Part shown: piece after piece, positions 1 through 5,268 of the stretch
How the letters are laid out: each line of letters starts with the position of its first letter
Numbering within the stretch: position 1 is the first letter of the stretch
DNA from: Zwartia sp.
Lineage (GTDB): Bacteria > Pseudomonadota > Gammaproteobacteria > Burkholderiales > Burkholderiaceae_B
DNA length: 5,949 nucleotides
Reading direction: 5' to 3'
NCBI GenBank assembly: GCA_030653405.1
Contig: JAURZO010000046.1
Location: 1-5,949, forward strand
Translations under genes and position numbers: made by a program
The notes under the pieces: generated by a model
The model's input: the letters and a program-made list of their open reading frames with translations, nothing else
Database searches by the model: none
What the model was told of the DNA's origin: nothing

Positions 1-1862
1 GGGAGGGTGTGAGTAGGCATTGCACGCGCGGGAATGGCCTGCGAAGGTATTGCATCCGTGGGGAAGGTTTGCGAGGAACATGTCTGTGCAGAGCGGGGCT
101 GTAAATTAGATCCTTGAGGTTGGGACAGTGTTGCGAAATCAGGTAGTGTGGGCAGATCAAGAATGAGGATTTTTCCGTACTTGGTGAGTGTAACGAGAGT
201 GTTGGGCGTGGCGAGCGTGTTGAGCACAAGATCTGGAGAGTCAACAGGAAAATTTGCCTCGTCAGGATGAACGTCTAAGGAAATCACGAGCGCGTCTTCT
301 TGAGGCATCGCTGCAGCCAGCGTCATAACGTCCGCCCAGGACGTAAAGCTCAGGTGTTTAATTGATACCTCGCGATTGACCGACTTACGTGCTTGTAGCC
401 AATGCAAGGCATTTGCCACACCTTGCGCGGATTGATCCCAAGTATAGGTCGAGCGCATCAAGGCGTGCCCTGCCGCTCTGCGTTGACTTGGCTGCGTGAA
501 TTGATTGAGTTGAGTGGGTTGAGTAATTTGTTCGGACGGATTTAACCGATCGCGTTGACAACCCATCTCATCGACGGACTGCTGCATCAGTCTGGCGAGC
601 GCGCTAACATCAGGCGTGACCCAGCACCCATCTCCTTGATTTAAATGACTCTGCGACAAATCAAACCGGAAGGGGATCAGTGAGGCTGTCGTCATCGTAC
701 AGAAATCAGTCTGAGCCCCAAAACCCGTCACAATCACAGGCAGTCCCAGCGCCAATGCCTCTGCGGCTGGCAGATTAAATCCCTCTCCACGCGTAGGTAA
801 AACCAGCGTGTGTGCAGAGCGGTAAAGTGCCTGTAGATCTTCGTTTGAAGCTTCCTCTTCGTCGATGATCACCCGAGGTGGGTTTGGTTTGGTAGAAGTG
901 AAATACGCAAGCTGCTCATGAATCCTGTTGTGTGGATTTGGAAACGTCTTGATATAAAGCTCGACGGGATCTTCGGCATTGAACTGGTCGATAAAAGCTG
1001 CGAGCAAAAACTCAGGTCCTTTACGATCAAAGACAGACGATACGTGTAGAAACCTAAAGCGTTCGCGGTCATTGATTGGAGGTAGAGGCACTTGTGGCGC
1101 TGAGTAGTCGACAATATGATCGATCCCCATCGGGATCACAAAAACAGGGATGGCGCACCCCGAGTTACGTAGGATCGTGGCAACAAAAGATGTTGCGACA
1201 AGGATGGCGTCAAAATTTTCATTCAGGATTGAGATCGTCTCAGAAGGGACCAGGGACTCTTCCCAAAAAAATATGATCAGACGAATGTCTGCGGGCTCCT
1301 CATCGAGGATCACTGGGTAGTGATGAACGATTGAAACAACGGGTCGGTCGGGGACTGTAGGGACAGAATTGTTAATTGCTTGCTTTAAAGTGAGATCGGT
1401 ATCCTCCGGCATTTGTTCGACGGATTTTTTGAGACCATCGTCAAAGGGCACGAAGCAAGCTTGCGCATTGCTCTTCCGGTAAAGTGCCGCCGCGAGTGCA
1501 CGGTTCACGATTGCGAGACTGTAGTGACCTTTTGCATGACCTGTCAGACGATACCAAAAGGCGTCTGCACTTTTGTTCGAACCGGTCTCGGTCAGCGACA
1601 ACGTATTTGGCCTTAGCGGTTGCTCTGGAAATCTAGAACAGAACATTAACCCCTGTTGTTCTAAAAAAGGATCTTGCTGAAATTTGGGGGGTTGCTGTGC
1701 TGGCTGAGATTTTGTTTGATGTTCTGGCTGAAATTTTTGATGATGCAAAGATCCCGAGACATGCTTAATTTTGCTAGCAAGTCTTTGGTAGTAAGACGAA
1801 GCGATAGCCGTCAGGTACTTGAGTAGGCGGTACTTGAGTAGGCGCTTAAAGGTACGATTCAT
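1..1862 (-). CDS. Large GT4-type glycosyltransferase with repeat-bearing ends (partial, 3' end off window)
   Basis: I translated this by hand. The frame is open for 620 codons from ATG at 1862-1860 to the left edge, so the C-terminus is missing. The N-terminus (residues 1-35) is basic and looks like an amphipathic helix, which could give peripheral membrane contact (inference). A Gln/Pro-rich linker follows (about 42-70). A GT-B glycosyltransferase region spans about 105-490. It has IPMGID near 243-248, the donor-site stretch LHVSSVFDRKGPEFLL (272-287), and the GT4 EX7E motif in GEGFNLPAAE with Glu360 and Glu368. Another Gln/Thr-rich stretch lies at 442-460. Residues about 500-575 form a segment I do not recognise, followed by pentapeptide repeats to the edge. 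The start overlaps the upstream glycosyltransferase stop as ATGA, with no clear ribosome binding site, so translation is probably coupled. Donor and acceptor are unknown; a GDP-sugar donor is suggested only by the neighbours. The fold call is firm and the exact role is not. Confidence 0.88.
   Translation of the reverse strand, partial: MNRTFKRLLKYRLLKYLTAIASSYYQRLASKIKHVSGSLHHQKFQPEHQTKSQPAQQPPKFQQDPFLEQQGLMFCSRFPEQPLRPNTLSLTETGSNKSADAFWYRLTGHAKGHYSLAIVNRALAAALYRKSNAQACFVPFDDGLKKSVEQMPEDTDLTLKQAINNSVPTVPDRPVVSIVHHYPVILDEEPADIRLIIFFWEESLVPSETISILNENFDAILVATSFVATILRNSGCAIPVFVIPMGIDHIVDYSAPQVPLPPINDRERFRFLHVSSVFDRKGPEFLLAAFIDQFNAEDPVELYIKTFPNPHNRIHEQLAYFTSTKPNPPRVIIDEEEASNEDLQALYRSAHTLVLPTRGEGFNLPAAEALALGLPVIVTGFGAQTDFCTMTTASLIPFRFDLSQSHLNQGDGCWVTPDVSALARLMQQSVDEMGCQRDRLNPSEQITQPTQLNQFTQPSQRRAAGHALMRSTYTWDQSAQGVANALHWLQARKSVNREVSIKHLSFTSWADVMTLAAAMPQEDALVISLDVHPDEANFPVDSPDLVLNTLATPNTLVTLTKYGKILILDLPTLPDFATLSQPQGSNLQPRSAQTCSSQTFPTDAIPSQAIPARAMPTHTL
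3..92 (-). repeat. Degenerate 15-bp / pentapeptide repeat at the C-terminal side of the large glycosyltransferase
   Basis: Residues 591-620 of the large glycosyltransferase read as six successive pentads: SAQTC, SSQTF, PTDAI, PSQAI, PARAM, PTHTL. The consensus is Pro/Ser, a small residue, any residue, Ala/Thr, then a hydrophobic residue. The array reaches the window edge and may continue. The DNA is diverged between copies, so conservation is clearer in the protein than in the bases. The function is unknown; an extended linker or stalk is possible. Confidence 0.6.
483..524 (-). repeat. Gln/Thr-rich low-complexity stretch inside the large glycosyltransferase
   Basis: Residues 447-460 contain two TQP units separated by a Gln/Asn-rich spacer (TQPTQLNQFTQPSQ). 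On the plus strand this shows as repeated ttgagt-like hexamers around 498-523. It sits just before the last helix typical of the GT-B fold (the TYTWDQSAQGV region), so it probably forms an expanded surface loop. It is a short imperfect repeat and not a mobile element. Confidence 0.5.
1653..1739 (-). repeat. Gln/Pro-rich linker with three K[FS]Q units
   Basis: Residues 42-70 of the large glycosyltransferase are dominated by Gln, Pro and Lys. They contain three spaced units: KFQPE (43-47), KSQPA (51-55) and KFQQD (60-64). In the DNA, ctggctgagattttg at 1700-1714 and ctggctgaaattttt at 1724-1738 are near copies, and a weaker third lies around 1674-1686. This looks like a flexible linker between a basic N-terminal helix and the catalytic part, grown by local duplication (inference). 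Confidence 0.55.
1815..1844 (-). repeat. Perfect 15-bp tandem duplication near the start codon
   Basis: The 15-base unit gtacttgagtaggcg occurs twice head to tail with no mismatch (1815-1829 and 1830-1844). Read on the minus strand it encodes RLLKY twice, residues 7-11 and 12-16 of the large glycosyltransferase. The unit is a multiple of three, so copy number can change without breaking the frame. Each copy adds a basic and hydrophobic turn to the predicted N-terminal helix. Confidence 0.9.
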
Positions 1863-3019
1863 CGCGCAATTTTCAGGTAAACATCCGCAGTTGCACGAGC
1901 GCAAGAATCCCAGGTAAAGATACGTGCTCTTTGCCGCCCACGCTCCCTCAGACCGTCCGCGAACGCATGATCGTCACGCAGCCTACGCATGGCATGCGCA
2001 ATTTGAGTCGTATCCAATGGATCGATCAACACCGCAGCATCACCGGCGACCTCAGGCAAACAAGTCGTATTAGACGTAATGACAGGGACATTAGAAGCAA
2101 AAGCCTCCAAAACAGGCAGCCCAAAACCCTCTGCGAGCGATGGAAAGACGAGCGCTCTGGCGCGTTGCAAGAGGGGACGGATATCCTCTTGTGGCACACG
2201 TTGTAACCAGCGTACCGCGCCCGCGAGCGGGTCTTCTTGGATCAGCTTGAGCAACGCCTCACACTTCCATCCCGCCCGCCCGACAATAATGAGCGGCGTT
2301 TGCAGGCGTTCCTTGGGCGACAGAGATTGATGCGCTCTGATAGTGGATTCAATATTCTTTCTTGGCTGCAGCGTAGCAATTGAGATGAAATAATTTTCTG
2401 GCAATTGGTATTTGGTTTGCACAGAGGCAATCTCATGCGCCTGAGACCGCTCAAACCAGCTCGCGTCAACGCCCAACGGAATGACGCTGATTTTCTCAGC
2501 GGTGACATCGGTCCACTTGAGGATTTCCGTCTTTGAGTATTCTGAGATGGTGATGATCTGATCGGTCCATGTCAGAGATTTTTTCCAGAGGGCGCTTTTT
2601 AGCGCACGGAGACTATCCCGTGCCCATTCAGGATGTGACAGGGGGATGACATCCATTACTGTAGCGACAATCGGGGTCGGCGAGCAGCGCGGGATGTGGT
2701 GATCCGTTGCATGAATGACATCGACGTATCGTTGGAGGTTTTTTGTACCCCAAAAATTTCGTCCTGAGAGGCTCGACCAGAGACTATTGAGCGCATGGTG
2801 ACCGAGGGAGAGGGTACCAGGAGGCGCTGCGTGACCAAAAGTAAAAGGCGTGAGGGAGATCGATTGATCGAGAGGGGGATTGCGCAGGTGAATACTAAGC
2901 GCTTGCACGTATTGACCAATCCCATCCAGCGTCCCCGTGCGGAGCCCCTTGTTGAGGAGATAGCGACCAAAGCCTACGCGGATAAGAGGTTTCCTATGTT
3001 TTTCGTTCACTAAGGTCAA
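1859..3019 (-). CDS. Glycosyltransferase family 4 protein
   Basis: This is a 386-residue GT-B glycosyltransferase of family GT4, the usual size for these cytoplasmic or membrane-associated enzymes, which move sugars from nucleotide donors onto a growing polysaccharide. The N-terminal acceptor domain has the glycine-rich entry DGIGQYVQAL (32-41) and HATDHHIPR (103-111). Then follow ITISEYSK (156-163) and VIPLGVD (179-185). The donor domain starts with the GT4 hallmark TLQPRKN (216-222), has IIVGRAGW (244-251), and carries the EX7E motif EGFGLPVLE with Glu297 and Glu305, then LPEVAGDAA (321-329). No membrane segment is seen. The start is uncertain: TTG at 3019-3017 is the longest form, GTG at 3010-3008 is an in-frame alternative, no early in-frame ATG exists, and neither option has a good ribosome binding site. 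The stop overlaps the next gene as ATGA. Specificity is not known; members of this group often add mannose or a mannose-derived sugar, which would fit the neighbours. Confidence 0.92.
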   Translation of the reverse strand: MTLVNEKHRKPLIRVGFGRYLLNKGLRTGTLDGIGQYVQALSIHLRNPPLDQSISLTPFTFGHAAPPGTLSLGHHALNSLWSSLSGRNFWGTKNLQRYVDVIHATDHHIPRCSPTPIVATVMDVIPLSHPEWARDSLRALKSALWKKSLTWTDQIITISEYSKTEILKWTDVTAEKISVIPLGVDASWFERSQAHEIASVQTKYQLPENYFISIATLQPRKNIESTIRAHQSLSPKERLQTPLIIVGRAGWKCEALLKLIQEDPLAGAVRWLQRVPQEDIRPLLQRARALVFPSLAEGFGLPVLEAFASNVPVITSNTTCLPEVAGDAAVLIDPLDTTQIAHAMRRLRDDHAFADGLRERGRQRARIFTWDSCARATADVYLKIAR

Positions 3020-3112
3020 AACATATAAAAATAACGATTAAAATTCATGCCATATTAGCAAACATCGAAATTGCTTTTCATACAAAAGCTTTTGCGATCG
3101 ATAATGGTTCTT
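3020..3112. promoter_or_regulatory. Divergent intergenic region between the glycosyltransferase and fcl units
   Basis: These 93 bases separate two units read in opposite directions, so promoters for both should lie here or just inside the flanking genes. The stretch is clearly more AT-rich than either side. I found no convincing sigma70 pair for the leftward unit. For the rightward unit the best candidate is TTCATA (3077-3082) with a 17-base spacer and GATAAT (3100-3105). It has a weak -35 and would put the transcript start almost on the ATG at 3113. The region as a regulatory zone is well supported by gene layout; the individual promoter boxes are not. Confidence 0.5.
3083..3094. promoter_or_regulatory. 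12-bp perfect palindrome, possible operator
   Basis: CAAAAGCTTTTG is a perfect inverted repeat with no spacer, lying 18 bases before the chosen fcl start and within the spacer of the only candidate rightward promoter. That position would suit an operator. A 12-base palindrome in AT-rich DNA can easily arise by chance, and I cannot link it to a known regulator. Confidence 0.2.
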
Positions 3113-4090
3113 ATGGACACAAATCAAGTGAAAGAAAAAATTTACGTTGCCGGACATCGTGGCATGGTTGGTAGTTCGATTGTTCGTAAATTGCAGCAAA
3201 TGGGCCAAACCCAATTAACCACTAGAACGCATAAAGAGTTGGATCTAACCAACCAAGCTGACGTGAACGAGTTTTTCGCATCGGAAAAACCAACTCAAGT
3301 CTACCTAGCTGCGGCTAAGGTTGGCGGAATACATGCTAACAATACGTATCCAGCCGAGTTCATTTATGAAAACCTCATGATTCAGGCCAATATTATTCAT
3401 GCGGCTTTTAATCATGGCGTACGAAAGCTCCTTTTTTTGGGCTCAAGCTGCATTTATCCGAGAATGGCAGAGCAGCCAATGATGGAGGATGCCTTGCTCT
3501 CGGGTCAACTAGAACCTACCAATGAGCCATACGCTATTGCTAAGATCGCGGGCATTAAATTATGTGAAAGTTACAATCGACAATACGGACAAAGTCACGG
3601 CGTGGATTACCGTTGTGTCATGCCAACTAATTTGTATGGCCCTGGTGATAACTATCATCCTGAAAATAGTCACGTAATACCTGCTTTAATCCGTCGTTTT
3701 CATGAGGCCAAATTGAATAAGGCTCAAAGTGTAGCAATCTGGGGCACAGGAACCCCACGGCGTGAATTTTTGTATGTTGATGATATGGCTTCGGCAAGTG
3801 TTCATGTGATGAATCTATCAAAAGATATATACGATCAACATACGAAACCGATGCAAAGCCATATTAATGTAGGAAGTGGTTCAGATGTGACTATTGCCGA
3901 ACTGGCAGCTTTAATTGCACAAGCGGTGGGCTACGATGGTGAAATTAAATTTGATCCAAGCAAACCTGATGGTGCTCCGCGGAAGTGGATGGATAGCTCA
4001 AGACTGAATGCGCTGGGTTGGCGAACAAATGTTGATTTGAAACAAGGCTTAGCGGTTGCTTACAAGGATTTCTCAATAAATTATGAATGA
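3113..4090 (+). CDS. fcl: GDP-L-fucose synthase (GDP-4-keto-6-deoxy-D-mannose 3,5-epimerase-4-reductase)
   Basis: This cytoplasmic NADPH-dependent enzyme of the extended SDR family turns GDP-4-keto-6-deoxy-D-mannose into GDP-L-fucose (also called WcaG). With ATG at 3113 it has 325 residues, close to the roughly 320 of the E. coli enzyme. The Rossmann motif GHRGMVG is at 14-20. The catalytic set is present: Ser111/Cys113 in LGSSCIYP, the YxxxK pair Tyr140 and Lys144 in EPYAIAK, and His187 in SHVIPAL. PTNLYGP (171-177) and the REFLYVDD stretch (217-224) are also typical. Compared with E. coli there are about four extra residues before VDYR. The start was chosen by family length; ATG at 3104 adds three residues, a TTG at 3071 would add 14, and none has a strong ribosome binding site. 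It overlaps gmd by 8 nt (or abuts it), which indicates one operon. Here fcl precedes gmd, the reverse of the E. coli colanic acid order. Confidence 0.95.
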   Translation: MDTNQVKEKIYVAGHRGMVGSSIVRKLQQMGQTQLTTRTHKELDLTNQADVNEFFASEKPTQVYLAAAKVGGIHANNTYPAEFIYENLMIQANIIHAAFNHGVRKLLFLGSSCIYPRMAEQPMMEDALLSGQLEPTNEPYAIAKIAGIKLCESYNRQYGQSHGVDYRCVMPTNLYGPGDNYHPENSHVIPALIRRFHEAKLNKAQSVAIWGTGTPRREFLYVDDMASASVHVMNLSKDIYDQHTKPMQSHINVGSGSDVTIAELAALIAQAVGYDGEIKFDPSKPDGAPRKWMDSSRLNALGWRTNVDLKQGLAVAYKDFSINYE

Positions 4091-5216
4091 TATGAATACA
4101 CAAAAAGTAGCACTGATCACCGGAATCACGGGACAAGACGGCTCTTATTTAGCTGAACTCCTTTTAGAGAAAGGGTATATTGTCCATGGGATTAAGCGAC
4201 GGGCGAGCTCGTTTAATACTCAACGGGTAGATCACATATATCAAGATCCGCATGTTGATAATGCAAACTTTAAATTGCACTATGGTGATCTTTCCGACAC
4301 TAGTAATTTGGTTCGCATTGTTCAGGAGACCCAGCCAGATGAAATTTACAACTTGGGTGCCCAAAGCCATGTTGCAGTAAGTTTTGAAAGCCCTGAGTAC
4401 ACTGCTGACGTTGATGCACTTGGTACTCTGCGTCTCTTAGAGGCCATTCGTATGCTTGGCTTGGAGAAGAAAACTCGTTTCTATCAGGCAAGTACGAGCG
4501 AGCTATATGGGTTGGTACAAGAAATCCCACAAAAGGAAACTACGCCATTTTATCCTCGCAGCCCCTATGCGGTAGCGAAAATGTACGCATATTGGATTAC
4601 CGTTAACTATCGCGAAGCTTACGGTATGTATGCGTGTAATGGCATATTGTTTAATCACGAAAGTCCACGGCGTGGTGAAACATTTGTTACTCGGAAAATA
4701 ACGCGAGGTTTGGCAAATATTAGCCAAGGGCTAGAGTCTTGCCTATATATGGGCAACATTGATGCTTTGCGTGATTGGGGCCATGCTAAGGATTATGTGC
4801 GTATGCAATGGATGATGTTACAACAGGAGCACCCTCAAGATTTTGTGATTGCAACCGGCCTTCAGTACAGTGTCAGGCAGTTTATTCAATGGACAGCAGA
4901 GGAGCTTGGTATCACCTTACGTTTCGAGGGCGAGGGAGTGGAAGAGCTTGGAATTGTTGCAGCGATCAATGGCGACAAAGCGCCCGCACTCAAGGTGGGA
5001 GACGTCATTTTGAAAATTGACCCCCATTATTTTCGACCTACGGAAGTTGAAACCTTACTGGGAGATCCCACTAAAGCTAAGGAGACGCTCGGATGGATTC
5101 CAGAAATCACCGTACAGGAAATGTGCCGAGAAATGGTCTTGGTGGATTTTGCTCATGCAAAGCAGCATGCTCTTCTTAAGCAGCATGGTTATGTAGTAAA
5201 TGTCAGCCTTGAGTGA
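4083..5216 (+). CDS. gmd: GDP-mannose 4,6-dehydratase
   Basis: Gmd catalyses NADP(H)-dependent dehydration of GDP-D-mannose to GDP-4-keto-6-deoxy-D-mannose, the substrate of the neighbouring Fcl. It has 377 residues, against 373 for the E. coli enzyme, and resembles that enzyme throughout. The motifs are GITGQDG (14-20), the cofactor-phosphate loop KRRASSFNT (38-46), catalytic Thr138 and Glu140 in QASTSELYG, the Tyr162/Lys166 pair in SPYAVAK, NHESPRRGETFVTRK (191-205), DALRDWGHAKDYV (227-239), and the longer C-terminal part with VEELGIV (286-292) and YFRPTEVETLLGDPTKA (316-332). It is therefore the long Gmd type, complete, with no missing key residue. ATG at 4083 gives an 8-nt overlap with fcl. 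ATG at 4092 would give the N-terminus MNTQKVALITG, closer to the family, leaving a one-base gap. No strong ribosome binding site is seen for either; AAGGA at 4064-4068 is rather distant. Translational coupling to fcl is likely. Confidence 0.97.
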   Translation: MNDMNTQKVALITGITGQDGSYLAELLLEKGYIVHGIKRRASSFNTQRVDHIYQDPHVDNANFKLHYGDLSDTSNLVRIVQETQPDEIYNLGAQSHVAVSFESPEYTADVDALGTLRLLEAIRMLGLEKKTRFYQASTSELYGLVQEIPQKETTPFYPRSPYAVAKMYAYWITVNYREAYGMYACNGILFNHESPRRGETFVTRKITRGLANISQGLESCLYMGNIDALRDWGHAKDYVRMQWMMLQQEHPQDFVIATGLQYSVRQFIQWTAEELGITLRFEGEGVEELGIVAAINGDKAPALKVGDVILKIDPHYFRPTEVETLLGDPTKAKETLGWIPEITVQEMCREMVLVDFAHAKQHALLKQHGYVVNVSLE

Positions 5217-5221
5217 AGGTG
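5217..5221 (+). promoter_or_regulatory. Ribosome binding site of the mini-ORF
   Basis: AGGTG directly follows the gmd stop and pairs over five bases with the 3' end of 16S rRNA. Five bases separate it from ATG at 5227. It is the clearest ribosome binding site in the window, yet it serves a 13-codon frame and not the second gmd-like gene, whose own ATG at 5265 has no recognisable site in front of it. Confidence 0.5.
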
Positions 5222-5226
5222 CTTCA

Positions 5227-5268
5227 ATGAGCGAATCTTCAAACGACTTTATTTGTGTGTACTTATGA
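5227..5268 (+). CDS. 13-codon mini-ORF overlapping the next start (possible coupling leader)
   Basis: ATG at 5227 opens a frame encoding MSESSNDFICVYL and ends at TGA 5266-5268. That stop overlaps the ATG of the second gmd-like gene as ATGA (5265-5268). It has a good ribosome binding site (AGGTG, 5 bases upstream), while the following gene has none. The simplest reading is a leader peptide cistron that delivers ribosomes to the next start by termination and reinitiation. A functional micro-peptide is less likely, since nothing in its sequence suggests one. Chance occurrence of such a short frame cannot be excluded. Confidence 0.35.
   Translation: MSESSNDFICVYL

Noticed and set aside
3..92. 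The pentad array as a member of the pentapeptide-repeat (A[DN]LxX) protein family.
   Set aside because: The units lack the central Leu/Phe and the preceding Asp/Asn pattern of that family, and Pro at the start of most units does not suit its right-handed beta helix.
869..1616. Open frames at 869-1114 (minus), 1076-1276 (plus) and 1413-1616 (plus).
   Set aside because: All lie within the large minus-strand glycosyltransferase frame that runs from 1862 to the left edge, and none has convincing start signals or a recognisable product.
1931..2970. Several overlapping open frames on both strands inside the 386-residue glycosyltransferase (for example 1931-2206, 2079-2330, 2242-2508, 2656-2970).
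   Set aside because: They lie wholly within a gene with clear GT4 motifs and their translations show no domain-like pattern, so they are shadow frames.
3016..3024. ATG TTT TGA on the minus strand just before the TTG start, as a second coupling mini-ORF.
   Set aside because: It has only two codons in AT-rich sequence with no ribosome binding site, so chance is the better explanation.
3083..3094. The palindrome CAAAAGCTTTTG as a transcription terminator.
   Set aside because: It has no loop, is AT-rich and is not followed by a T run, and both flanking genes point away from it, so no terminator is expected there.
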